Counted from the first letter of the stretch, positions 33,328 through 47,796 are shown. The stretch: DNA of 64,000 nt from Onchocerca lupi (GCA_028564675.1 JAOVVO010000237.1:1-64000); one strand, 5' to 3'. Numbers and translations are program-made. Notes: generated by a model not told the origin, from the letters alone.

Positions 33328-36300
33328 CTAAAAATATATCCTGAATTATTTCCAGATAATAAACTATACTTTCCAATTATTAATTATTATATAATTAATT
33401 TTTTAACAGTTACATAATAAACTTTTTTTTTTTGTTTTTCTAAACAAATGCCAACATTCTCTTCTCTCTTACAGTACGAATGGATATCATAAAAATCGAT
33501 TGATAAGTATAAGTAAATTAAAATATCAGAAATCTGGAAATCATTGATCAGAATTCCATCATCATCATCTATTTATAGCACAGTCATCTTATTCATGAAA
33601 TCGAAATTTGAACTGATGAACATGCATAAAAAACATTTCGAAGAAAAAAAAAAAAAAAAAAAAAAAAAACTACCGCTCTACTGTGTTTCTCAAATTTTAG
33701 AAAAGAAAAAGCTAAAAAAAAAAAAGGAATTCAGGATATATCGGTATCCTGAACTTTTTTTTTTGCTATTCTGCCTTGCTAATATCATGAAGAATGCAAT
33801 AACTCCGTTCTTTTCTGTACATTTTCCAGAAATTGATAATGATCTTAAAAATAATGATAAAGAGGAGAAAGAATTGAAGATGAGGAATTTCTGGTTGGAT
33901 AAAGATTGAGTGAATTGGTTTCAGGATTACTTTTCTGGTATATGGAATATACAGAAGTAATTTCCGGATTATTTTTTCTTGAGAATGAAATATATATACA
34001 AGGATATAGAATATAAATCTAGCTAACACAAAAATTGATAATCAGCTTAGCCTATTTCAATACTAATTGAAATAATGCTAAAATTAATCCACAAGAGTTA
34101 TTTCAATTTTAATTCAATTAAATTCAGAATTGATTTGTAAAGTTAAAACAATAACAAGAATATAAATGACAATTTAATAGAATAAAGTTGAAATTTTTTC
34201 CAACTAAATTATTTCCATTTTGCGAAAAATTTAACGATTAATTTGTGAATTTAAATCGAATTTAAATCTTTCTATAAAAATTTTATCAATTTTTTTCTTC
34301 TAAAACATCCATTTGTACCAATGAAAAATCCATGAAAACGATAATTAAAATCTAACAGCTAATTTTTTTCATCATCGGAGTTATTCACCCGAGAGACATA
34401 ACAATTTTTGACCAGTTCACTTATTCTGCAAAAGAAATGAATTAACTTCACTGAAAAAAAATTTTTCGATTAATTTGTGAATTTAAATCGAAATTATCCA
34501 TCTAAAACAGCGAAAATTCCATGAAAATGATAAGTCAAATCTAGCAGCTATTGATCTTCCCCATCATTAGAATTATTTTTCCGCCGAGAGATAACGATTT
34601 GGAATTATCAATAAAAAAGAAATTCCAAACAGACCGACTCATGAAACTATAAAAGAAACGAATAAACAGATAACAGGTTGTATGGATGAATTTATCAGAT
34701 AACTTGTGCATATTCAAATTTTCATTGCCTCAGTTTTATCTCATCTACACCAGTTGCGATGATGCTAATTGTACACAACCAAAATTTGCATATTTTCTGG
34801 CAAAATTCGCATATTCTCTTGCTTTACATATTGTCCTGCAAAATTTGCATATTGTCAAGTTCAACAAGCTTTCAAATAGTAAGTGGTGCAGAATTCACGT
34901 TACGAGATTAACATCAGATTACTTTCAGAGCAGATTTTCATTCTCCAATTGTTTCAGTTTTAATTTCAATTCTATCAATTGTAGTTGATTTTATAACAAG
35001 ATTGATTTTCCACATAGAAAGAGACCTGAAATGTCTATTTTCTACTCTATTTTCATAAATCATCAATTTCAGTTGAATAATTTTGATATAATTTTGAATT
35101 TAGATGAAACAATATCTCATTAAAATTTCTAATCTACAATGCTAATTGCGCAAAAATAGCTAAATATCATTTTTATCGAAGAAATCATATGCATGAAATC
35201 AAGTACTTCATAAATTCTACCATTATTTAAAAGTTTCAAAATGCGTCATAATATATCTAATTATAATTAGTGGCAACATTAATTACGAATCATGAATAGA
35301 TGATGAAATTTTAAGAAAACGATCTAAAATGCTAATACAAATTGCCATATCTACCAAGCTTGTCCACGATGATTTTACATCTTTTGTTATTTCTTTATCA
35401 TTCATTTTAAATTAATATTGGCATGCTAATTAGTTTAACTTAAACTTTTTTTTTTAATTTTACCTATAAATAAGAAATTTAACTAGTCGAATTACATGTT
35501 TACTTGAAAAAATAATTGATTATTTACTTGATTTTATTTAGTTCAACCAATTTTTTGTTCACTTCTTTATTTGTTCATTTAATTATTCATTTACTTATTT
35601 CATTCATTTATATGTCATTCATTTTGTTTATTTGTATACATTCATACTTTTTTTTTCATTTATTTTGCTTCCTTTTCTTTTATATTTCTATTTATTTTTG
35701 TTTAATTATTTATTTTTTATCAAATTTTATCAATTCATTCATTTATTTTACGGCATTATTTATTTATTTATTTTCACATATTGGAATTTAATTATTTTTC
35801 ATTTATTTCATTTCTATTCATTTGTATTTATTCATTTCGTTTTGCACTTACAATCGTCTACTAAATTGTGATAAGTAAGTTATCGAGAAAGATAAAATCA
35901 GAATTACTCTTTATTGCGTTAAAGATGAAAAGAGCGCTGCAATACGTAGCAGAAGTTCTAGAATGAAATTCAGAATACAGTAGTCCACTATTTATGTAGG
36001 TTTAATTCGCTGGTCTTCTGGAATGATTTTGATTTTGATTTTGGGGGGTTTCCGGTTTACCGGATTGGGTGTGTGTTGTTGTCGCCCATTGTTGTATATA
36101 ATTTTATTGTAATTGTACTTGTCTATAGATTTATTCACTTCACTTATCTTAATTGCTTTAATTAAGGTTTAAATTATTCATATTTGCTTTATATTTTTAT
36201 TGAATTTATATCAAATTTTAGTCAGAGCGATATTTTCTTGTTTTAATTATTATCACCAATTATAGTCATTTTTATGTAATTTATCAAAATTTTGTACATT

Positions 36301-36408
36301 TTGTACATTATCATGCTTTACATGCGTTTAATTTCTGCACGTAAATTTCATTTCCGATAATCATCGATATCTGAAGTATCTTGACTTTTGTTAATTCCTA
36401 ATTTTCAG
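33328..36408. other. Intergenic region upstream of eL24
   Basis: 3 kb of AT-rich DNA with poly(A) runs (33,645-33,670), an ATTTATTT-rich satellite (35,500-35,850) and CCGGTTTACCGG, a short palindrome at about 36,050-36,065 that may belong to the eL24 promoter. The moderate open frames at 33.5-35.0 kb look non-coding. Confidence 0.5.
35500..35850. repeat. (ATTT)n-rich satellite
   Basis: Imperfect TTATTTATTTCATTC-type tract, about 350 bp; its open frames encode only Phe/Ile/Tyr-rich repeat translations. Confidence 0.75.
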
Positions 36409-36421
36409 GAGAAGTTGGAGA

Positions 36422-38526
36422 ATGAAGCTGGAAACTTGTGTATATTCGGGATATAAGATTTATCCAGGACATGGGAAGCGGATGGTTCGTGCTGATGGAA
36501 AGGTTAGTAATGTAGTTAGATCCAGTAATTGATTTTAGAAATTTCTTTCTAATAATTATCATTCGGAGATTTCTTTTGTTCTTTCATAAATTTTTGCTAA
36601 TTATTAAATGTTGATCTTTTCCCGATTTTTCATTTTTTCCACTTATCATACATACCCATTTTTTTCTTTAAATTTGCACATACTGTCATACCATGAATAC
36701 AATTTTTAAATTTTATGCAGGAAATTGTACCGTGGATCTTAATCTTTTTAGTGAATAAGGGGATATAAATTTTGCTTGAAATTAGATATTATGATGTGAA
36801 ATATATACTTTGTCACACTGATTTTTATGGATATCTCAACGTTACATATCAGTTTTTATCGGAAGAGATATATTAAATGGAAACATAAAAATCTTATGGA
36901 GATAAAAATGAGAGATGTAATATGTAAGGAGGAAATGTAACATCATGATTTGAGTAGATTATATTACCTGCGATATTTTGGCTCTGAAAATTATCATACT
37001 GCTGCAAGGAAGCAACACTGTAATATTCATAACACAGAAGTCTTAAAATTTGGCAGAAACAATAAGCAAAGGAAAAATAGTAGGCAGAGATTAACAGTAA
37101 GCAAATGCTATCTTGAATGAACTTCGTAGTAATGTCTTCACAGTTTTTGATGGGATTTTTTTCTAGTTAATTCAAATACGTGTTATTTACGATATTGGAG
37201 GTATTTTAGACTTTGCTCGATGCATCGTCTCTTCAACTGCATTGCTGTTCATGAACCGTTATGCGATGTCATATCTTTCATTGATTCTTTTATTAAATAT
37301 TATTTTCAAAATAGCAAAGTATCAAAATACTTCAACTTTTTCTGATACAGGTGCAAATATTTCTGAATAAAAAATGTCAGCGATCATACAGATTGAAACG
37401 AAATCCTCGTGATATACCGTGGACAGTGTTATATCGCCGCAAGCACAAAAAGGTTCGTTTCTTGCTGATTGAAATAGTAAGAAATTACGAATTAAATATA
37501 CACAACTCTCCAGCTTCTTTCCTCATTTTCCCCTGAATATTCGAAATAAAGAAATGAATCGGAATAGCAAGAAATTAGTAATACAAGAAACTGTAGAATT
37601 AACTGAATGATGATTGTAAAAAATGATGGATAAGTGATTGTAAAATTAAACTGATGCTGTCTGATTCTTCGACTTCAAATTTTGTTCTTGCATTTGGATA
37701 CCAAGAATTGCTCAAAGATTTCTGTAATTGCTACTGATGTGTTAAAATTTTGAAAATATAAGATTTGTCATACCAAGTTTGTAATAAACTTCTGTTTATC
37801 CCAATTTTAGCTTATAAACTTTTTATATGTCAGACTTCTTCACGAAAAAGTCTGACATATAAGAAGCTTGGCTATATAATCACTTTCTCCTTCATGCTCT
37901 TTCATCAACAGATGTTAATTCGAGTTGGAATAATTCACTAGAATAATGGAAAATGTGTTAAGTAAGATTTCGTTGAATTTTTGAAAAGAGTATTACTTGA
38001 AGGGTGTTCATGGTGAAGAAAATACACAAAAGAAGCGGACGCGACGCGTTATACAAATTGCATCTCGAGCAGTTGGTAATGTTTCACTGGAAGCCATACT
38101 TGCAAAACGGAATCAGAAACCGGAATTCCGACGTGCGCAGCGTGAGCAGGCTATAAAAGCTGCGAAAGATGCTGCACGCGCAGCAAAGAGCGAGAAGAAA
38201 GCAGCAAATAAAGCATTAAAAGTAGGTTTGCAAGTATTTGCATGTTTTTGGTCATTAATGATGATAATATCATCTCATCGTTGTTTAAATTGTATGTTCC
38301 AAAACATAAATCCAGCTCATATTTCTTTTTAAATTATTCATGTAAAAATTTTTACTCGATTAATAATGTTTTTATGATAGAGATCAACTATAATATTTTT
38401 GTTCCGAAATAAAGGTCTTTTTATGCACCGAACATTGAATTTCAGGAGAAGAAAGCTGCTCCACCGAAGATGAAAATACCAAAACCAACGAAAGTCCAGC
38501 AACCACGAGTTGGAGGGAAACGCTGA
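36422..38526 (+). CDS. rpl-24.1: 60S ribosomal protein eL24 (RPL24)
   Basis: Exons: 36422-36502, 37351-37452, 38003-38221, 38446-38526 (160 aa, usual size). eL24 is a large-subunit protein that helps form an intersubunit bridge. The start [20 protein letters not shown] matches the family N-terminus. The middle has [18 protein letters not shown], the tail has [20 protein letters not shown], and the end PRVGGKR equals the conserved eL24 C-terminus. All junctions are phase 0. An ATTTTCAG acceptor at 36408, 13 nt before the ATG, is a likely SL1 site. An MSP-domain gene follows on the same strand with about 0.6 kb between, so the two could be co-transcribed. The shorter paralogous RLP24 family is excluded by the C-terminus. 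Confidence 0.96.
37821..37862. repeat. Hairpin in eL24 intron 2
   Basis: The arm TTATATGTCAGACTT and its reverse complement AAGTCTGACATATAA are separated by about 9 nt. Flanking sequence extends the similarity weakly (AAGCTT). Confidence 0.85.
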
Positions 38527-39151
38527 TTTTGTATTCTGATTATTTTTTGTTGTTTAATTGCATAAAATTTAATTTTTTAAATGTTATTTAAAGCATTCTT
38601 TCAATAATATGAATCGCTGTTTAATTAGTTTAAATAACTTGTGGTGTAATTTCAGAGAGCTGATAAGATCTTACGAATTTGTAGAAATCAAATTTAATAA
38701 TATGAAGTGGAGTTTAAAAACCAAAGTGGGGTTAAATAACTTGGAATAATGCCTTTTCAAATTTCAAAAAATTTTCATAATGAATTTAAACTCAAATTAA
38801 GGGTACTTTTGTTTTTGCTAGATTTTTTCTGATTTTTGAGATGAGATTGCATCAGTTTTATTTTTTCGCTCTTTGCATATTCGCTGATTTCCAATTTCTG
38901 GTGACAGTTCTGACTAAATTTTAATTTCCAGCATCCTTACATTACGCGACTGATAGTTACATTGCTTCTTTCAATATTCTTAGCAGCTTCGAAATAAATT
39001 TAAATTTGTTAGTATAGATATTTTCTCTTAATTGTCTTCAAAAGAATTTGAAACAGAATTCAGATTTACATAATTCCGTTCCCAGTGATCTATAAAAGGA
39101 TGTCATTTGCTCAATTCGCATCATTCTTATGCTGATTATCTTACTGCTTTG
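38527..39151. other. Spacer between eL24 and the MSP-domain gene
   Basis: About 0.6 kb. It contains a TTCCCAG acceptor (39,085) that could define the 5' end of the downstream mRNA. An ATG at 39,100 opens an 11-codon frame (MSFAQFASFLC-stop) overlapping the next gene in another frame. Confidence 0.45.
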
Positions 39152-40510
39152 ATGTCAAATAAGCTGCCGAATGATGTTTCAAAGCCAAAAATCATCGAAA
39201 TGCCAGTTGTAGTGGAACCATCCTTCCCCATGTTCACAGCACGTCCGCTAAAAGAAAATTTAAACAAACAAGTGGCAAATTTAATTTTCGTCAACACATC
39301 ATCTCATAAACTTATCTTTAAAATTGTTCCGAATAGCACGGATATTCATTATTCGATTCATCCTGAAATTGATTATTTGGCACCAAGTGGTTGCCGTCTT
39401 ATCGGTATTTCAATAAATGAGACACCACAACCAAAAAGGGTCTTTTTTCGTTTTTCTAAAGCATTTTTATACATGAGTAATTTGTAGAATTTTTTTTCCA
39501 ACTTCATTTCCCGAGAGAAATCAAATAATACTGCTATCCTTAAGAATAAATACTGCAATAATGTTTGATCTAATCAATAATAAATCATACTGCAATTAAT
39601 TTAATGGAATTTGTTAATAATTAAAAAAGACAAAATTTGATTTGAAATTTTATTTAAAATTTTCATCCATTCAGGAACATGATTTCACGTACAAAATATT
39701 AGCATTAAATCCTGCTGAATGTTTTGGAATATCAGCTAACCAATACTGGGAGCAAAATCAATTGGAAAATAGCAGTTAGAAAAAAAAATAGCAATTTTGC
39801 CGAAAAATATTTTATTATTATTAATTGAATACATTTTATATTTTTTATAAAAAAAAAAAAAACGAAAAATTATAAGAAAATATGTTTCGAATTTCAATTT
39901 AGATAAAATCTTTCGGATTTTTCTTATTATTCAAATTTTCAAATTTCGTTTTTTGTCTTTCTTTTGAAATTTTTTTGCAACTAAATTTAAATTTATAGAT
40001 CATCAGTTTCAAGAAGCACAATTTGTATGTTTGGAACCAGAATCTGAATCACACCTTGATTCTTCGCATCGTATTATATCACGTCGATTACATGAACGAG
40101 ACAATAAGTCAAAAGCATTACTATCTATTGAATATCCCAAACGATTTCAACGACATACAGCTCTTCTTGATCGTTCTACAGTTTCAGATAATTCATTTCC
40201 AAATTCACCGATATATTACAGGTTAGTAATATTACAAAAATTTAATAATGATGAATGATAGCAATATTGATTAACTTATCAATCAGCTATTGTAATATTT
40301 TTTATATATTAATTATCAAAGTAAAATGATTGATAGAATTTCAGAAAGCAATCATTGTCAAAAGATATTCTTTCCGAAATTAATCATTGTCATTGCATAA
40401 ATCTTAATCATTACTTTTGGCAAGAAGCTGCTACAATGCGTAGCTTCTTTTATGGATATATGTTTGCATTTATTTGTTTCGCTTTATTAATTATTCGGAA
40501 AAACAAAATA
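39152..40510 (+). CDS. MSP-domain, tail-anchored protein (VAP-like)
   Basis: Exons: 39152-39439, 39675-39774, 39999-40221, 40345-40510 (about 258 aa). The N-terminal half is a Major Sperm Protein fold: beta-strand pattern VVVEPSFPMF, then VANLIFVNTSSHKLIFKIVP, then HPEIDYLAPSGCRLIGISI and FTYKILALNPAEC. A polar linker rich in Ser, His, Arg and Lys follows. The C-terminus has one hydrophobic segment (FFYGYMFAFICFALLII) ending RKTK-stop, so it is probably tail-anchored with the MSP domain in the cytosol, as in VAP/MOSPD proteins. The FFAT-binding basic patch could not be confirmed. Start uncertain: the frame is open back to 39,089 with no ATG before 39,152, so an upstream exon may exist. Phases of all three junctions agree. 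Confidence 0.72.
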
Positions 40511-41704
40511 ACTGGATAAAATTATCGGATTAATTAGCGAAAGAAGAATTGCGATTAAATTGATATGACGAAATGTTTTAGATAAAGCAATAACTATGAT
40601 GATATATATATTAGAATATTTTCTGACTTAATCATTATAATATTTCGCTGTGAAAAAATTAAATTATCTGAAAAGAAGAATTGAAATTGCAAATTGATTG
40701 TCATTATGAATAAAAAATTTCTTGATCTTTTTTTATACATAATAAATTTCAGTGCGAAAAAAAAAAAGCAAATTAACGAAATTAATTGATTTCAATAAAA
40801 ATGTAAAGTGTTAATTCTCAATATTCTCTTAGCTTCTCTGTTTCTTTTCAGATGCGAAAAATGAAACTGTTAAATTAGATATTTTTGCAAAATTTTTATA
40901 GCCAAACATTTGCTATTTCATTATTTTTTTGAAAAATTTTCAAAAAATCATCACTAAAATCATCTTTTTGTTGGAATTTTGAAGATTTACTATTTTAATT
41001 TCTGCTATTCTCATCTAATATATTATAATAACTTTGAGCATCTTCTATTTTCAACACTTCATAATTTCTACTCTAATTAAAATAATCGTATATAATCACT
41101 ATCTTCAGCCATGAAATATATAATTATTGCAATATTCTGAAGCTGATCCTGATCCAATAGATTATTTTTTGTATATTCGTTGTAATCGTGTCAAATTTAA
41201 ATTTAATGAATAAAGAAATTGAAATTTTCAGCTAATTTAATTCACAAATTCTGATATTTCCTCAATTGAAATTTAATTCCGTGAATCATTCCGTGAATCA
41301 TTTTTCGAAAACTGATAATTGTATAATGGAATGAATTGAAATTGATGAAAAATGTTTTTGAAACACAATCTAATGCAAATGATTTATGCTTACGCTGGAG
41401 CCTATTTTAAAAACACATAAAGACATATCATAATAAATATCATAGATGAAGAGATATAAAAGATTGTATTTCCTTTAATGCCATTTAATCAAATTAAATA
41501 AAAAAAAAGTCATTAATTATTATTAATTGCTATTTTTCACCACTATTTATTATTGTTTATTATAATTTATTATTATTTATTACTATATATCATTATTTAC
41601 TATTTTAGATTTTATTCATATTATACCTTTATTTGTTTATTTTTATCTATCTACGTATATAAATAAAATTTTAAATGCTCCCTGTTACAAATAATAAATT
41701 TACA
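40511..41704. other. AT-rich region downstream of the MSP-domain gene
   Basis: 3' UTR and AT-rich DNA ending in a TTATTATTTATT-type tract at about 41,515-41,600. No gene seen. Confidence 0.55.
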
Positions 41705-42509
41705 GAAGTTCTCCATCGATTGCTTTGACTGTGACTTCGTCCTCCAACGTTTCAAGTTCTTCATCGGTTGATTTGAAATTTTCATACCGCGTTGCATCAA
41801 ATAGGCTCGTGTTTTAGAATAAAGAAGGCGAGTAATTTATGCTTTTGGTTTGTTTTTTGCTTTATAAGGGATGTAATTCGCTTACTTTTTGATTTGTGGG
41901 AAATGTAGTTGTGTCGCAGAAATGTCAAGATATGATAGTGTATAATGAAATGTTTTCTTCAAGCAATTTGTGATTTATCTCTTCTGATATTAGGCTAATA
42001 TTATTTCTAATATTAAGTCGTGTTTCGAATTGCCTCTCTGTCGTGAATATTCAATGTTCATTTTGACACAAGTTTCAAGTGTTTAACCTATTGATTTGAA
42101 ATCTTGACGCAATCTAACATACAAATAGGCACTTTTCTTTTGCATAGATGCATCTATTTTTCTACCTGTCACACCTGTGGCAAATAAAAGTAAGTGAACG
42201 GACTGAATGCATTTACTACGCTTACTTACTGTAAAGTGATCATCATAAACAACATTCAGTAGGCTCGATAAAGTATGCGCTCATTTCAATGTAATGTTCT
42301 GTCAAAATTTCAAAGCGATAGGTAAGGACTTTCCGATATCTAAGATTCAAAATCTTATAGAAAAGATATTGATAAGATACGTGTTTAAGAACCTTCGGAG
42401 GCTTAAGAATTTTTTTTTTCCTCTTTTTTTTTGAACAGACTAACATTGACATTTCTATTTAAATAGATTAGCTGGATCGGCCACGGGGAGTGTGGCTGAG
42501 TCCAACTAG
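41705..42509 (+). mobile_element. Short Helitron-like element
   Basis: Shares its left part (GTTCTCCATCGATTG.., TAAAAGTAAGTGAACGGACT) and its right end with the larger Helitron at 58.2-59.9 kb. The right end has the common block TTTCCGATATCTAAGATT..CGTGTTTAAGA, then a GC-rich hairpin (GCCAC..GTGGC near 42,479-42,496), about 9 nt, then CTAG and T. Hairpin plus CTRR is the known Helitron 3' terminus. The left part contains two diverged repeats of the same motif (41,745-41,810 and 42,065-42,135). No coding region, so it is non-autonomous or deleted. Confidence 0.68.
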
Positions 42510-45500
42510 TAATTATAAAAATCAAAAATTTTTGGAAAATTTCAAGAATTATGAAGAAAAAAAACGACGTGATAAAAGAGAAAAGAAAATGATACTGACA
42601 TGACAGCTACAAAAAGTCGAACTTCGTCTCTGTCAGACGAAATTTATTATTTCAGGAAATATTTTCATGCATGCATTTCTTCTTGCATTAATTCTTTATG
42701 TTTAAATTATTTATATATACTTTTTTTTCTTGAGAATGCATTATAACATAATTTTATTTAATAATTTTTTCTTCAAAAATTTGTAGATTCCACAATTCGT
42801 AACTTTTCATGTTATATGTATATTTGCTTTTTTCAATAAAAAATTCAAGTAGTGTTTGATTTTCATCCTCTAGAAGATGGGAAAAAAAAGAAAATTATTT
42901 ATACAAATATATGCAAGTTCGTTATTCAATAAATCATACGATTCGAAATTTTGATATAAATAGGAAATAAAGAAAGTAATAGATTTAGATAGTAATAATA
43001 AATTTAAAGTAAAGAATAATTGATTGTTCAAAATAATTATTGCAACATTTTCTTGCGAGTTTATTTTCAAGAAGTATCTTTTAAAAAATGAACAAAAAAT
43101 AGTACTTGAACAATGTTTAAAAATAAGCAAATTATAAGTTTCTATTTTCATGTATCATATGAATCGCAATATTTCGAGTTATATAGCGAGTTTTAATTTT
43201 TTAAAAAAGAAGTGTGAAAAGTGATCCGAAAATTATCATAATATTATAACACTTTAGCTACTGTGACATTTTCTTATGATTTGATTTTATTCATCACAAT
43301 AATTACGATTTCTGAATATATGTTTTGGATCTACTTAATAATAATAATAGTATAAATAATAATAATCAGTCATAATATTGTTAACATATTGACAATAATA
43401 GATTTTATTTTTTTTCCAAAATTACTTTTTTTTTGAAATTAAAAAGATTCCTTTTTTTTTTTTTACACTTTTTTTAGTTTTTATTTTAAAATATTGCATT
43501 AGTTGCTCTGTATCTTCATTAATCAGTGATTATAAAAAAATATTTTAACATGGTGAATTATTTTATCATTATATTGCTATGAATTTCATACCATTATTGC
43601 AGGATTAAAATTCGACAAAATTTACAAATTTTTTTTGAAACAATTTCTCCATGCCTCATATTGCATATTATGTCATTGTTAGTTTATCAAATATCAAAAT
43701 CAAAATCATATATATGAGAAAGAAAACCAAATATTATACCCAAAAAATTATCAATATGTATAAAAATGGAAATATTAATAATTAATTTCCCTATTTAGTT
43801 TTTCTTATAATAATACAAAAAGTATATTAAATGAAATTCTTTTTTGTCTTTTTGTTCATCAATTAATGGAATTGAAATCAAGTTATCTTAAACAAATATA
43901 AAAAAGAGAAAAATTTATAGATGATTAAAATGAAATTATTTGATTTTGAAAAAAGAATGATCGAAGTGTTGCACTTATTAGAAAAGAAAAATTTTCCACA
44001 ATAAAATATATCATCTATTCTTGGAAAAAAAGAAAAGAAACGAATATCTGAAACTTTTTAGATATTAAAATTCATGAGTAATTGAGGAAGAAAAAGAAAA
44101 ATGATGAAAAAAAATCTTTTTTTGTGATTTTTTGTGCAATCATTTTTTTTTTTTTTTTCATATTTAATAATATTATTCAAGATAGATCATATTCAATTTA
44201 ATAATAATTTCGATGATTATATTGCTAGAAATTGCAGAATCATTAATGAAATACAGAAATGAATAAACAGATAATTAGATGCAAAAATACGTACTTTTAT
44301 GAAAAAGTTAATTAAATCACAATTCTGTAAATAAAAATAAATAAATAAAAAAGTAAACAATTACAGAAATTATTGTCAAATTGAATATGTTAAACATGTA
44401 TGTGTGTAGACAAGTGATTAATTGTATAATTTCATGAACCAATTAATAAATAAATATAACTTGTATTATCTCACAATATTTTTCATAATTATCATTGAAA
44501 ATTATTAATCTTATTCTTCTTAATTGTTTCACATTAGTTTTTTCAATAACGTTTAAAAAAAATTTCAGATAAGAGAAAGCATAACTTGCAAATATCAAAC
44601 AAATAAATTTAATCTGAAATAAATAATTTTGATTTGAAAAAACTTTTTTAATTTAATTATTCTTTTTTTTTTTAAAATAAAATTTCGCAAAAATCTCCTC
44701 GCATCAATTTTTCCATCATCCTATTTTTCAATAAAAAAATTTCAGTTTGCGTCATACACAAAATTCATTATATCTAATACTAACAATATCACACATTGAA
44801 TATTTTATTAAAATTAAGTTTGAAAAAATATTTAAAATTTATTAGTTATAAAATCGATTTTTTTTGTCCAACGATGCTTAATCGATTATGAAGAATATGA
44901 AATTTTCATTTGAAAAAAAAAAAAAAACCAATTGTTATTAGCTCGAGTTCTTTCGGTGTCATCAAAAATTCATTCGATCATTACATTTGCGATTATTAAA
45001 TCATTCCATAGATATGAATGAATGAATCGAAAGAAAAAAAAAAAGAATTCTTTAAATTTTTGCGAAATTTGACAAAAGAACTTCGAAAATTTATAATGGA
45101 TAATGACTCAAATAAGACTAAATGCTGATTGGTTTGAATTTAAAATTTTTATGGCAAAATGACAAATTTATTAAAACGAAAATTTTTATTTTTCAGAAAA
45201 GAACAATACAATATTTTCAAAAAATACTTCCATGTAAAATTTCGACTTGAAATTTTCTCGAATAATTCGTGAGAATAAATGTTATGCAACTGCTCGTCTT
45301 CTGATATCAAAGATATATTTTGACTTTTAATTGAAATTCTGGTTGTATTTTTCTATTTCATTTTCCATCATTTCATCATTCTCGGATTCAGTAATTCGAA
45401 TTAATCATTATTTCGTAAATTAATTAACAATTTCCGGAGCTACTGTAATGTTCGCCGAGAAATAACGATTAATAATGTAAATGAGAAAATTATTTATGCA

Positions 45501-47756
45501 AAAAAAGAAATGATAAATAATGATTTAAACTGTGAAATAAAAACGTGTAGAATGTTTTTAAAAAATTCAACTTTGATAAACAGTTAAAAATTTTTCATCA
45601 GGGAGAAAAAAAAAAAAAATCAAACGATATATTAAGTAATGCCATATTATTACTAATATAAATGAATATCGATAAATTTAAATTTTCAAAGTCTTTCAAA
45701 ATTTTTAGAATTAGATTGAATTTGAAATTCAATTTATAATTTAGATTTAAATTTGGTTCCTATATACAAATATGTTAGATCACCATTTTTTTTTTTCAAA
45801 CAAAATGATTGAAAAAAGTAATTCGGAGTAAATTAGGCGAAATTAAATGCAGTTATTTTAATTTAAGAAATGAACAAATTTCTTGCATCTAATCAGTTCA
45901 AATTATCTCAAAATGAAAAGTTTATTAAACATTTTTTCGTTGTACAAAATGGAACAACAAGAATTCTTAAGTGATTCTCTTCTTCTTCTTCTTCTTCTTT
46001 TTTTTTTTTATCTTTTTCTAAATAGCGATAAAAAATTTATTCAAATTTGACCTAATTTTTTTCTGGTTTAACAGTAACACTAATTGAAATGAAAAAATAA
46101 GGAATTTTTTTCTTTTCCTTTAATTGAATATATGTTGAATAATGATTCAAACAAGTTCAGAGATTAAAATTCAAACAAATGGTTTAAAAATATCCAGGTT
46201 ATATTTTAAATATGATAAAGTAAAGTTTAAGATTAATAGATATTAAATAATCATTAATCATTAAATTTTAAGATTTTTTTAAGGTTAAGTACAACACAGC
46301 AAAATTTCAAGGACAACAAGGTTACATATATGTAAAATAAAATTCCAAGGACAATAAGGTTAGAGGAAATTGCAACAAACTGTCTTTTGATGATTTATGG
46401 TATTTTAAAAATGATCATTAAACAATGGAAAAGATAAGTTTGGATTAAATAAGTATTTAAGTTGAAATAAGTATTTAATAAAATAATGGTCAATTTTTGT
46501 TTTCGTTTGCTTTTTTATTTTTTGATATCCGAATAATTATGCTAATTTCAGTAATAATTTAATTCTGGTAGAGTATTATCATTTAATAGGATAATTCCTT
46601 AAAGATAACATCAATCAGTGATTAAATTTGAAATAATTTTCGAATTCATAGTCTTTCATATTTAATTTTTCAATTTTTTCTGATTTTCTGATTCTTCCAA
46701 GATTCTATAATTAATAAAAATATATTTATTTTTCGTCATAAACTATTTGAAATCATGGTTGTTCTTACAAACTCAGTAGGCTATAAATAATTTAATAACC
46801 AAATTTTTAATAACGCTAATTACTTAGGAATAAAATTTTCAATTATCGTGAAAGATAATATCATATATTTGAAATATTTGATGTTAATGGATCAAATTTT
46901 ACAATGTGTAATTCTGAAAAAGATATAATTTCAATTAGAATTTTAAAATTTGATTTTAGTATATTTAGATCAAAAATTTGCGAAATAAAAAGGAAATGAA
47001 AGTATTTTTATTTCAATTTAATGATTTACCTTTTTCTTCTTTTTTTGTCAATTTTTAGATTTTTTCAACTTTGTACTTATTTGTTGCTTTTCATTTCTCA
47101 ATTATTTAATTACCTAAAAATAATTTCACCTTTTTATATGTTCCTTGAAAAGTTTAACTTATTTTATTACATTTTATTATATAATTCATTTTATCACTTT
47201 TGAATTAAATAATAATAATATTTGAAGAATTTGTGAATAATTAAATGGACTAATACTTATAATTATTTAAGCCAAAAAAATAAGAAATAAATAAATTAAA
47301 TTTATTGTTATAATTTGTCGGAGGAAAAATTCGGGTCGATTACTTTTGAATGGGATAAATCTGGATTTCCGACTATTTCACATATTTGAGGAAGGAGGAG
47401 GAGAAGAAGCACAATTTAAATTTTAATTTCCGGTTATTTCGTATATTTCAATATTTCACAATCATTATTTCTTTTTCCTTTATCAAAAATTCTAAAAATA
47501 AATTCAGTTTAATTCATCATTAAATGTGATTTAATGAGAATATAGAATTTGATACATAAAATTTTTAATTTTATTTATTTTTAATCTATTATAAAATTTA
47601 ACCTTAAAGCATAATTTTAAAATTTGTGTTTCACATAATTTGATTACCAATTTTATTTTTATATTCGTAAATTTTTTCTTTATAATTATTATCGTTTTTT
47701 TAATATATCATTTCGAATTTTTCATCGTTCCTCCAATAATTTCATATCCTTTTGTT

Positions 47757-47758
<2 letters not shown>

Positions 47759-47796
<38 letters not shown>
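47759..47796. repeat. Poly(T) run of about 38 nt
   Basis: The longest homopolymer in the window; its length in the assembly may not be exact. Confidence 0.9.

Noticed and set aside
34686..34988. 100-codon open frame
   Set aside because: The DNA contains imperfect repeats (AAATTTGCATATT), composition is AT-driven and no splice context fits.
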